This document shows positions 1 through 5,123 of a stretch of 7,856 nucleotides of DNA, piece by piece. A program made the translations under genes and the position numbers. Below the pieces are notes generated by a model that was given only the letters and a program-made list of their open reading frames with translations, was not told where the DNA came from and ran no database searches. The DNA comes from JANYCG01 sp031428695 (GTDB taxonomy: Bacteria > Pseudomonadota > Gammaproteobacteria > Burkholderiales > Burkholderiaceae_C), in assembly GCA_031428695.1 (NCBI GenBank), contig JANOYE010000342.1, forward strand, positions 1 through 7,856. Direction: 5' to 3'. Within the stretch, counting starts at the first letter, position 1. Every line of letters starts with the position of its first letter.

Positions 1-1
1 G

Positions 2-259
2 CTGGACGATTCACCCAAACCGGTGCGCGCGGCGGCGTGCGAGATCGTCGATGCCGATGCTGCACGCCTGCACCTGCGCCTCACACTCACAGAAGGCAAA
101 TACCACCAGGTCAAACGCATGCTGGCGGCGGTGGGCAACCGCGTAGAAGCGCTGCACCGCTCGCGCATCGGCGGTCTTGAGTTGCCCGCAGATTTGCTGC
201 CAGGGCAGTGGCGCTGGCTCGCTGCGGCGGATTTGGCGCTGCTGCAGGTTCAGGCTTAG
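2..259 (+). CDS. rsuA: 16S rRNA pseudouridine(516) synthase, 3' end only
   Basis: This is the C-terminal part of a pseudouridine synthase that continues beyond the left edge. The open frame runs from the first complete codon at position 2 to a TAG stop, about 85 residues against roughly 230-240 for a full RsuA. The motif TEGKYHQVKRML followed by GNRVEALHRSRIGGL is the RsuA-type version of the family signature; RluB/E/F-type enzymes usually have different residues around the RQV/HQVKRM core. The family isomerises U516 of 16S rRNA to pseudouridine in the cytoplasm during small-subunit assembly. The catalytic Asp lies in the missing upstream part. The gene converges on the deaminase gene with a 59-base gap, which contains a weak 5-bp hairpin (264-268 with 279-283) and no T-tract, so I call no terminator. 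Family assignment is firm; the exact paralogue is slightly less so. Confidence 0.88.
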   Translation: MDDSPKPVRAAACEIVDADAARLHLRLTLTEGKYHQVKRMLAAVGNRVEALHRSRIGGLELPADLLPGQWRWLAAADLALLQVQA

Positions 260-318
260 CGGGCGAGCGTTCGGCCGGGCTCGTTCGGCATCTTACGTTC
301 CGCGCAAAGGTTTCGGTT

Positions 319-753
319 TTACGGACGGCGCTTGCTCGGTTGCCCAGCATCCTGCAGTTGCGGGCCAAAGTACATACGGCTGACCCCAGCGCGAAACGCG
401 GCAGCCTCACACAGTGAACACGGGCGGCTTGTGGAATACAAAACACTGCCAGCAAGGTTCTTGCGGTCAAGGCGGCGCTGGGCGTCAAGGATGGCTACGC
501 GCTCGGCGTGCGCGTCAGGGTTGTGGTCTTTGACCACTCGGCTTGGCCCTTCACCGACGATGGCGCCCCCAACCACCAGCACAGCGCCATAACTTTGGTC
601 GCCCCAGGACTCGGCCAAGCGCCTCATTTCTGCGGCTGCTTCGTACCACTTGCGAGCGGGATTTTCTGTGGTGGCAAATGCAGGCGGCTTGACGCAGCAC
701 ACAACCGCAGCGCCCGCGATGGCTTTTGCAATGAACGTGCGGCGGCAGGGCAT
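319..753 (-). CDS. CMP/dCMP-type nucleoside deaminase with putative Tat signal
   Basis: This is a zinc-dependent deaminase of the cytidine/deoxycytidylate/TadA superfamily, 144 residues from the chosen ATG. The zinc and catalytic motifs are intact: His82-Ala-Glu84 (one ligand plus the proton-shuttling Glu) and Pro111-Cys112-x-x-Cys115 (the other two ligands). The N-terminus is unusual for this cytoplasmic family. It has Arg4-Arg5-Thr-Phe-Ile, then a hydrophobic Ala/Val/Ile stretch (about residues 9-20) and Ala-Phe-Ala at 25-27 as a plausible cleavage site, which together resemble a twin-arginine signal. A TTG at 765 would add four residues, but the ATG at 753 gives a normal Tat n-region; neither has a strong Shine-Dalgarno site. 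Only 29 residues follow the second Cys, which I recall as normal for close relatives ending in a short Gly/Pro tail. The substrate (cytosine, guanine, nucleoside) cannot be told. It lies downstream of the DUF1801 gene on the same strand after a 141-base gap. Confidence 0.85.
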   Translation of the reverse strand: MPCRRTFIAKAIAGAAVVCCVKPPAFATTENPARKWYEAAAEMRRLAESWGDQSYGAVLVVGGAIVGEGPSRVVKDHNPDAHAERVAILDAQRRLDRKNLAGSVLYSTSRPCSLCEAAAFRAGVSRMYFGPQLQDAGQPSKRRP

Positions 754-894
754 CGCGAAATCCAAAATTTGAATGGGTTGAAACCTAAAAAAGCTTACTT
801 CAACTCACCTTTTGGATCAAGTGCGAGCTGGCTTGTGCGGGCTGGCTTGCATCCATCGTGTCGGGGTCTGCGGCTGGCCCCGCTACAGTGGCGA

Positions 895-1350
895 CTAGGC
901 CACGCTCTTGGGCTTTTTGCTGGCGGGCGACTGGTTCTGCGCGACCGCAGCTTGCACGAGCGCTTTGAGCGCGGGTGCGTCAATCCGGCTGCCCTCTGGA
1001 AAGTCGATCGCCCGCCTGGCGTTCCCTTCCAGACTGGCGTTGAACAGGCGGGACGGGTCTGCCAGTGAGGCGCCTTTAGGGAAGGTCAATTTCACAGCCG
1101 CTTTGTAGGTCTCGCCGGTGCAAATGATGCCGTTGCAGGTCCAAACAGGAACGTTCCACTTCCACGCCTCGCAGATTTCGGGCGCCGCGCCTTTGACAAC
1201 CGTTCGCAGCCGCGCCAGCAGCGCACCGCGCCAGTCTGGCAGTTCCGCAATGCGCGCGTCGATCAGATCTGAGGGCGACTTGCCCGCGTCGGCGGCGGGC
1301 GTCTTCTTTGGAAATGGCCTGGGGGCGGCTGGCGTCTTGGCTGCGGGCAT
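895..1350 (-). CDS. DUF1801 domain protein (YdhG/Fra-like fold)
   Basis: This 151-residue protein has a Lys/Pro/Ala-rich N-terminal tail (residues 1-24) and then a complete DUF1801 domain (about 26-140). Recognisable family segments are PEICEAWKWNVPVW (57-70), IICTGETYKAAVKLTF (75-90), LFNASLEGNARRAID (102-116) and the closing ALKALVQAAV helix. The fold is shared with Bacillus YdhG/Fra, a frataxin-like protein, but most family members are uncharacterised, and I do not infer iron delivery here. The C-terminus is basic (SKKPKS). The start is secure because GGAGAG sits six bases upstream of the ATG. No signal peptide or membrane segment is visible, so it should be cytoplasmic. Its leader may begin at the promoter near 1637-1665, giving an unusually long untranslated region of about 280 bases. 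Confidence 0.88.
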   Translation of the reverse strand: MPAAKTPAAPRPFPKKTPAADAGKSPSDLIDARIAELPDWRGALLARLRTVVKGAAPEICEAWKWNVPVWTCNGIICTGETYKAAVKLTFPKGASLADPSRLFNASLEGNARRAIDFPEGSRIDAPALKALVQAAVAQNQSPASKKPKSVA

Positions 1351-1353
1351 GGA

Positions 1354-1470
1354 TCACTCTCCAGGGGTGTCGTTGAGGCTGCGTGGCGTTGGCGTCGCCT
1401 GATGTTCCCGCGCAATCAAGGGCAAGTCAAGTTGCAACAGGTTCGTCGGCGCAATCGCTGTTTGCACCAT
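1354..1470 (-). other. Possible small ORF, 38 codons, upstream of DUF1801 gene
   Basis: An ATG at 1468-1470 opens a 38-codon minus-strand frame that ends with TGA six bases before the DUF1801 ATG, with the DUF1801 Shine-Dalgarno inside its last codons. GAGG lies only two or three bases upstream of its ATG, too close for good initiation. The frame stays open back to about 1509 without another ATG. I do not recognise the peptide. It could be a coupled leader peptide, the degraded 3' end of a lost gene, or chance in GC-rich DNA; chance is the default. Confidence 0.15.
1357..1362 (-). promoter_or_regulatory. Ribosome binding site of the DUF1801 gene
   Basis: On the minus strand GGAGAG lies six bases before the ATG at 1350. 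This near-ideal Shine-Dalgarno sequence fixes the start. It also overlaps the last codons of a small upstream frame whose TGA is at 1354-1356. Confidence 0.7.
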
Positions 1471-1483
1471 CGCCTCGGCACTG

Positions 1484-1501
1484 AAAAACCGCTTCGAACG
1501 G
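1484..1501 (-). terminator. Weak intrinsic terminator-like hairpin
   Basis: On the minus strand CCGTT and AGCGG form a five-pair stem (one T-G wobble) around a CGA loop (1489-1501), followed directly by TTTTT (1484-1488). The stem is short for an intrinsic terminator, so activity is uncertain. Its place about 145 bases downstream of the minus-strand promoter, and before the DUF1801 gene, would fit an attenuator or the 3' end of a small RNA. Confidence 0.3.
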
Positions 1502-1625
1502 GCGAGCCTTCAATGCTTGGTTTGTTCTAGTCATACCTAATTTGGGTTCGATTTCTTCGTTTTCTGCCGAATTTCAAACAGCTTGGATGAAAATCGGCAT
1601 GCAAGTCACGTATTTATTGGTTATG

Positions 1626-1646
1626 ATGCTATATATATAATAGCAT
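1626..1646. repeat. AT-rich inverted repeat (7-bp arms, 7-bp spacer)
   Basis: ATGCTAT (1626-1632) and ATAGCAT (1640-1646) are perfect inverted arms around ATATATA. The structure overlaps the -10 box of the minus-strand promoter, so it could be an operator or simply easily melted DNA. The pattern TGCTAT-N-ATAGC also resembles the first half of the short Comamonadaceae repeat suspected at 4322-4380, but the second half is not recognisable here. Confidence 0.5.
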
Positions 1647-1665
1647 TAATTTTGACCTTTGGCAA
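1637..1665 (-). promoter_or_regulatory. Sigma70-type promoter toward DUF1801 gene
   Basis: On the minus strand TTGCCA (forward 1660-1665, five of six consensus bases) is followed after exactly 17 bases by TATTAT (forward 1637-1642, five of six). Transcription would start near 1630 and run toward the DUF1801 gene. It begins just past the hydrolase stop at 1682, so it is not the hydrolase promoter. It is the best promoter match I found by eye in the window. Confidence 0.55.
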
Positions 1666-1681
1666 CATTGAAAGGCACCGG

Positions 1682-2500
1682 TTATTCCCCCGCGCTCGCC
1701 AACCCGTTCAAAAACAGCGCCATCAAACGGGTCGTGGCCTCCCGCTGATCGCGATGCGGCGAGTGACCGCAGTGCTCCAGTTTGTGTAGCTGGTTACGCT
1801 TGTTTTCAGTGACCCAGCGGCCCGTTTCCTTCAAAGCATCCGCGATGCCGTCGATTTGTCGCATGCTGCCGTAAGGGTCGTCAAACCCCTGCATAGCAAG
1901 CAGAGGCGCAGTGATGCTGCCGCAGTTGTGGCGGATGTCAAAGCTGCGGAATTCATCAGACAGCCAGATGTCGTTCCATTGCCAGAACGCGGCGTCCACA
2001 TCGGCGTGGTAACGCGCCAGGCGCGCGCGCAGCTGGCCCGTTTCAAAGGCCTCGCGGGCGGCGGTGATCGCATTGATGCTGATGTCTTCGACGATCACGT
2101 GCGGTGCCATCACCACGCAGGCGGCCACCTCAAATCGGCTGGCGTGCAAGAGCGCAATGCTGCCGCCGTCCGAGTGGCCAACCAGCACCGGCTTGTTGAT
2201 CTTCATTTCGCGCAGGAGCGCAGGCAACACCGTCCAGGCTTCGTCGTGCAGGTAGTCAGCCCGCAGGCGGCCCGCGCCACGCACGTCAGGAACTGGGTCT
2301 GACAGCCCGTAACCCCGGCGCGAATACACCACCCCCGCGCGCCCCGTGGCCGCGCACAACTGCTCAGGCCAGTCGCGCCACATGGCGATCGAGCCCAAGC
2401 CCTCGTGGAGAAAGACGAGCGCAGCGCGCTCTGCATTTGCCGGGCTTGCAGCAATATTCTTTACCTCAAGCCGCACACCGTTGATGTCGATTGAATTCAT
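1682..2500 (-). CDS. Alpha/beta-fold hydrolase
   Basis: This is a 272-residue single-domain serine hydrolase of normal length for the alpha/beta fold. An oxyanion-loop motif HEGLGS lies at 32-37, RRGYGLSD at 61-68, and the nucleophile elbow is GHSDGG with Ser110. The acid is probably Asp207 or Asp208 in GFDDPYG, and the catalytic His is His246 in CGHSPHRD. All three triad members are therefore present and the enzyme should be active. There is no signal peptide, so it should be cytoplasmic. The family covers esterases, C-C hydrolases and dehalogenases, and the sequence does not say which. The ATG is the first possible ATG after an in-frame TGA 18 bases upstream; GAGGAG lies 17 bases away, too far to be a standard ribosome site. 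It is transcribed divergently from higB, with a 107-base shared control region. Confidence 0.88.
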   Translation of the reverse strand: MNSIDINGVRLEVKNIAASPANAERAALVFLHEGLGSIAMWRDWPEQLCAATGRAGVVYSRRGYGLSDPVPDVRGAGRLRADYLHDEAWTVLPALLREMKINKPVLVGHSDGGSIALLHASRFEVAACVVMAPHVIVEDISINAITAAREAFETGQLRARLARYHADVDAAFWQWNDIWLSDEFRSFDIRHNCGSITAPLLAMQGFDDPYGSMRQIDGIADALKETGRWVTENKRNQLHKLEHCGHSPHRDQREATTRLMALFLNGLASAGE

Positions 2501-2529
2501 GCGCGGGATATTACGGGCTCCTCAGAAAA

Positions 2530-2539
2530 TGTGCGCACA
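2530..2539. promoter_or_regulatory. Palindrome TGTGCGCACA, candidate operator
   Basis: This perfect 10-base palindrome lies in the divergent region, next to the expected transcription start of the hydrolase gene. It could bind a dimeric regulator. No regulator can be named, and short palindromes also arise by chance. Confidence 0.3.
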
Positions 2540-2543
2540 AATG

Positions 2544-2554
2544 CTAAAATTTAG
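2544..2554. promoter_or_regulatory. Palindrome CTAAA-A-TTTAG, candidate HigA operator
   Basis: Perfect five-base arms around one central base lie about 55 bases upstream of the higB ATG and overlap the candidate -10 box of the hydrolase promoter. HigA-type antitoxins bind short AT-rich palindromes upstream of their own operons, so this is a reasonable operator candidate, by inference only. Confidence 0.35.
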
Positions 2555-2576
2555 AGTGAAAAATAGGTTCTGTTTA
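2548..2576 (-). promoter_or_regulatory. Candidate promoter of the hydrolase gene
   Basis: On the minus strand TAAACA (forward 2571-2576) and TAAATT (forward 2548-2553) are 17 bases apart, each matching four of six consensus bases. This would give a leader of about 40 bases. The match is modest, and it overlaps the candidate higBA -35 box on the other strand. Confidence 0.3.
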
Positions 2577-2602
2577 ACGGAATCCACATTTCAGACTAAA
2601 AT
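2573..2602 (+). promoter_or_regulatory. Candidate higBA promoter
   Basis: TTTAAC (2573-2578) and TAAAAT (2597-2602) are 18 bases apart. The -10 matches five of six consensus bases, the -35 only three. Transcription would start at or within a base or two of the higB ATG at 2608, implying a leaderless or nearly leaderless message. That agrees with the absence of a Shine-Dalgarno sequence there. Confidence 0.3.
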
Positions 2603-2607
2603 GCGAC

Positions 2608-2886
2608 ATGATCCGCTCTTTCCTCTGCGCTGACACAGAAAGCTTGTTTCAAAGCCAGGCAGTCAGCCGGTTCAGGAACATTGAGCGGGTGGCGCGCCGC
2701 AAACTGTTGCAGATTCACGCGGCTACCGAGTTGGGCAGCTTGCGTGTTCCGCCCGGCAACATGCTGGAGGCTCTGAAAGGCGGCCGCAAAGGGCAGCACA
2801 GCATCCGCGTCAATGATCAATGGCGCATCTGCTTTGTGTGGCGCGAAGACGGTGCCTACCAAGCAGAAATTGTGGGCTACCACTGA
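2608..2886 (+). CDS. higB: HigB-type toxin (RelE superfamily mRNA interferase)
   Basis: This 92-residue protein has the full layout of HigB: an N-terminal MIRSF strand, a helix with RKLLQIHAATEL (31-42), then ALKGGRKGQHSIRVNDQWR (55-73), ICFVW, and a C-terminal YH. In the family, basic and aromatic residues of this core bind and cut mRNA in the ribosomal A site, causing growth arrest until the antitoxin neutralises the toxin. The toxin gene comes first, the order typical of higBA. Another ATG lies seven bases upstream in a different frame. No ribosome site precedes the chosen ATG, so expression may be weak or leaderless. No family residue is obviously lost and the frame is intact. Confidence 0.9.
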   Translation: MIRSFLCADTESLFQSQAVSRFRNIERVARRKLLQIHAATELGSLRVPPGNMLEALKGGRKGQHSIRVNDQWRICFVWREDGAYQAEIVGYH

Positions 2887-2915
2887 AATGGACGGCACAA
2901 CAATGAAAGTTGCAT

Positions 2916-3236
2916 ATGGCTAAAAAACTGCTCGACGAAATCCACCCCGGCGAAATCCTGCTGGAAGACTTCATGAAACCCATGGGCATCACGGTGCGGC
3001 AACTGGCGGCCGATATGGACGTGCCTCCCAGCCGCATCAGCGACATCGTGAATGGCGCGCGGCCGATTTCTGCCGACACGGCCTTGCGGCTGGGCCTGTT
3101 TTTCAGCATGGAGCCGCGCTTCTGGCTGAACTTGCAGTCCGAGTACGACATGCGCACTGTCACTCGCGCGAGCCGCGACCGCATTGCCCCGCGTATCCGG
3201 GTTTACCAGGCCGCCCCCGCTACACTAGCCGGTTAG
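2916..3236 (+). CDS. higA: HigA-type antitoxin (XRE-family HTH)
   Basis: This 106-residue protein opens with KLLDEIHPGEILLEDFMKP, the usual HigA N-terminus. An XRE helix-turn-helix follows (about 25-62: ITVRQLAADMDVPPSRISDI, then the NGARPISADTALRL segment), then the conserved FWLNLQSEYDM. It should bind and inhibit HigB and repress the shared promoter by binding a palindrome. It starts 29 bases after the higB stop. A TTG at 2910 is possible, but the ATG matches the family start; the ribosome site is a weak GAAAG six bases away. The family assignment is secure; operator binding is inferred. Confidence 0.92.
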   Translation: MAKKLLDEIHPGEILLEDFMKPMGITVRQLAADMDVPPSRISDIVNGARPISADTALRLGLFFSMEPRFWLNLQSEYDMRTVTRASRDRIAPRIRVYQAAPATLAG

Positions 3237-3253
3237 CTCAAATTTGGATATTT

Positions 3254-4297
3254 GTGAATTTTTACTCTACGCTAGCGCGCCTGGCGACCGTTTTTTTTGC
3301 CGCTTTTCTCGCGCAGGCCGTGCCATCCCCCGCCTGGGGGCAAACCGCTGTGGCGCAGGTTCAAACGGCCCCCGCGCAAGTGGCCCCGTCCAGGCCTTTG
3401 TTTGTCCTCAACTCGCTCGAAGCCAACGTCAGCGTGATTGACCCGGCCACCTGGACGGAAACCAAGCGCATTCCCACTGGCAAAGAGCCGCACCATCTCT
3501 ACCTCACGCCGGACGAAAAATCGCTGATCATCGCCAATGCGTCGGGCAATTCGCTGACGTTTATTGATCCGAAAACCGCCGAAGTGCAACGCACGATCCA
3601 TTCCATCATGGATCCGTACCACCTGCGCTTTTCGCCCGACATGAAATGGTTTGTCACCGCCGCCAACCGGCTCAACCACATCGACATTTACCGCTGGGAC
3701 GGCGCCAACATCACGCTTGCCAAACGCATCGCCACCAGCAAAACGCCCAGCCATTTGTGGATCGACAGCAAAAGTGCCACTGTCTACGCGTCAATGCAAG
3801 ACAGCAATGAGATCATCAGTGTTGATCTGCCCAGCCAGACGGTGAAGTGGCGCGGCAAGACCGGCAACACGCCCGCCGATGTGTTCGGCACGCCTGACGA
3901 CAAATACCTTCTGGTGGGCCTTACGGGCGGCGACGGTGTCGAAATCTGGAACATCAGCGGCGCTGAGCCCGCAATGGTGAAATTGCTCCCCACAGGCGCG
4001 GGCGCCCACGCGTTTCGTGCGGCAGGCGACAAGCGCCATGTGTATGTGAGCAACCGCGTCGCCAACACCATTAGCAAGATCGACTACCAGAGCCTCACGG
4101 TGGTTGACAGCTTCAAGGCGCCCGGCGGCCCCGATTGCATGGATTTGTCCCCCGACGGCAAGCTGCTCTATGTGACGTCGCGTTGGGCCAAAAAACTCAC
4201 CGTCATCGACACCACCAGAAAAACGGTGGTGCGCCAGGTGAATGTTGGAAAATCGCCGCATGGAGTCTGGACGCTCGATCATGCGCCGCGCAATTAG
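3254..4297 (+). CDS. Exported YVTN/YncE-type beta-propeller protein
   Basis: This 347-residue protein carries a signal peptide (hydrophobic core about residues 10-23; likely cut at Ala-Trp-Gly29/Gln30), then a Gln/Ala/Pro linker and a propeller from about residue 47 to the end. The repeats are of YVTN type: N-VSVIDP, then EPHHLYLTPDEKSLIIAN; N-LTFIDP, then DPYHLRFSPD; and near the end GGPDCMDLSPDGKLLYVTSR and LTVIDTT-SPHGVWT. About seven blades fit the length. Such propellers are usually periplasmic binding or scaffold proteins without catalysis. The start is GTG, with a weak GGA five bases upstream. A run of eight T (3291-3298) lies in the signal-peptide codons. The last 17 bases overlap the deacetylase gene, implying translational coupling, so it may assist or target that enzyme. 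The ligand is unknown. Confidence 0.85.
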   Translation: MNFYSTLARLATVFFAAFLAQAVPSPAWGQTAVAQVQTAPAQVAPSRPLFVLNSLEANVSVIDPATWTETKRIPTGKEPHHLYLTPDEKSLIIANASGNSLTFIDPKTAEVQRTIHSIMDPYHLRFSPDMKWFVTAANRLNHIDIYRWDGANITLAKRIATSKTPSHLWIDSKSATVYASMQDSNEIISVDLPSQTVKWRGKTGNTPADVFGTPDDKYLLVGLTGGDGVEIWNISGAEPAMVKLLPTGAGAHAFRAAGDKRHVYVSNRVANTISKIDYQSLTVVDSFKAPGGPDCMDLSPDGKLLYVTSRWAKKLTVIDTTRKTVVRQVNVGKSPHGVWTLDHAPRN

Positions 4298-5114
4298 CCG
4301 CCTCCTTCGGGCGTCGCCTGGCAATTCAATTGCTACATTTATGGTAGCTGCTTGCGTTGTTTATACCGGACTTTCAGGCCCTTTGCATGCCCAGGTCTGC
4401 GACAAACCCGTGTATTTGACCTTCGACACCGGCCACATGGGCACGGCGCCCCTGATTGCCGAAGTGTTGAAGCGCCACAACGTCAAAGCCACTTTTTTCG
4501 CAGCCAACGAGCGCACCCAAACCGGCGACGGCAGCCTGGGCAACCACTGGGCGCCGTGGTGGAAAGCCAGGGCCGCAGAGGGCCACGAATTCGCCTCGCA
4601 CACCTATGACCACGTTTACTGGCGTGGCGACGTGAAGGGTGTGGAGCCAAAGTTCCGCATGCAGCCTTCCAGCGGCGCGTTTGAAGGCCGCGAATTCACC
4701 TGGGATGCCAAAAAATACTGCGAGCAAATCGCCTACGCGGCAGAACGCATTGGCGACCACACTGGCGTGAAACCGCTGCCGCTGTTTCGCGCGCCTGGGG
4801 GCAAGACCTCGCCGCGCCTGCTGGAGGCGGCGAAAAACTGCGGCTACGAACACGTGGGCTGGTCACCCGCTGGCTTCCTCGGCGATGAGTTGCCAAGCGA
4901 GAGGTATTCAAACGACGCCTTGCTGAAAAAGGCGCTCAAAGACATCAAGGCAGGCGACATTCTGGTGGCCCATTTGGGCATCTGGTCGCGCAAAGACCCC
5001 TGGGCGCCCGCGGTGCTGGAGCCGTTGATCACCGGGCTCAAGGAAAAAGGGTTTTGCTTCGCCACGCTGCGCCAACACCCAGCCTTGCAGCCTTGGATCA
5101 CAGCGAAAAAATAG
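4281..5114 (+). CDS. Exported polysaccharide deacetylase (NodB domain)
   Basis: This is a 277-residue carbohydrate esterase 4 type protein. The signal peptide has Arg-rich residues 1-10, a hydrophobic core at 17-31 and a likely cut at Leu-His-Ala37/Gln38; Val-Ala-Ala-Cys25 also resembles a lipobox. NodB motifs: TFDTG with the catalytic-base Asp49, HTYDH with metal ligands His107 and His111, RAPGG with Arg170, GWSPAG with Trp194, and VAHLG with His231. In motif 1 the usual second Asp (a metal ligand) is Thr50; PdaA-type peptidoglycan deacetylases also vary there (TFDNG), so activity is likely but metal binding may differ. It should remove acetyl groups from a periplasmic glycan. In-frame ATGs at 4242 and 4260 lie deeper inside the propeller gene; the ATG at 4281 gives a proper signal peptide. 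The 5' end includes an interspersed repeat. Confidence 0.87.
   Translation: MRRAISRLLRASPGNSIATFMVAACVVYTGLSGPLHAQVCDKPVYLTFDTGHMGTAPLIAEVLKRHNVKATFFAANERTQTGDGSLGNHWAPWWKARAAEGHEFASHTYDHVYWRGDVKGVEPKFRMQPSSGAFEGREFTWDAKKYCEQIAYAAERIGDHTGVKPLPLFRAPGGKTSPRLLEAAKNCGYEHVGWSPAGFLGDELPSERYSNDALLKKALKDIKAGDILVAHLGIWSRKDPWAPAVLEPLITGLKEKGFCFATLRQHPALQPWITAKK
4322..4380 (+). repeat. Probable short interspersed repeat inside signal-peptide codons
   Basis: The stretch drops in GC and contains GCTAC-N7-GTAGC (4332-4336, 4344-4348), then TGCTTGCG, a TTGTTTATA segment and AGGCC. That order matches a short repeat I recall from Comamonadaceae genomes (TTGCTAT-N-ATAGCTGCTTGCGC, a TTAT tract, then AGGC), whose translation often reads like IAACAYSTSARA. 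The deacetylase has VAACVVYTGLS at the same place. Identity and borders rest on memory and are approximate. Confidence 0.5.
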
Positions 5115-5116
5115 GG
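5113..5116 (+). promoter_or_regulatory. Ribosome binding site of the desaturase gene
   Basis: AGGG overlaps the deacetylase TAG stop and lies seven bases before the ATG at 5124. This supports that start and coupled translation of the two genes. Confidence 0.5.
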
Positions 5117-5123
5117 CCGCCGC

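Larger units (their letters stand above)
1351..1681. other. 331-base AT-rich intergenic region, possible ncRNA or leader
   Basis: This stretch separates the hydrolase stop from the DUF1801 start, both on the minus strand. The part from about 1520 to 1670 is clearly richer in A+T than the flanking genes. Reading on the minus strand it holds, in order: a sigma70-like promoter (1637-1665), a 21-base AT-rich inverted repeat overlapping its -10 box (1626-1646), a short hairpin with a U-tract (1484-1501), and a 38-codon ATG frame (1354-1470) ending at the DUF1801 ribosome binding site. A + strand frame starting with TTG at 1583 runs into the antisense of the hydrolase gene and has no ribosome site or recognisable product, so I do not call it. 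Confidence 0.5.

Noticed and set aside
827..849. Tandem copies of GCTGGCTTG (827-835, 841-849) upstream of the deaminase gene
   Set aside because: Only two nine-base copies at 14-base spacing; not enough to call a regulatory array.
862..882. CGGGG/CCCCG hairpin downstream of the DUF1801 stop
   Set aside because: Five pairs with an 11-base loop and no T-tract on the minus strand, so not a convincing terminator.
508..1068. A 186-codon + strand frame across the deaminase and DUF1801 genes
   Set aside because: It runs antisense to two genes with intact motifs and crosses their intergenic gap; no domain or ribosome site.
1583..1789. A 68-codon + strand frame from TTG in the AT-rich gap
   Set aside because: Only its first third lies in the gap, the rest is antisense to the hydrolase; TTG start without ribosome site.
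2888..2923. An 11-codon frame between higB and higA overlapping the higA start
   Set aside because: It could in principle aid reinitiation, but it has no ribosome site and is short enough to be chance.
3239..3254. CAAAT/ATTTG hairpin between higA and the propeller gene
   Set aside because: A five-pair, mostly A-T stem without a U-tract; it also overlaps the propeller start region and would not terminate transcription.
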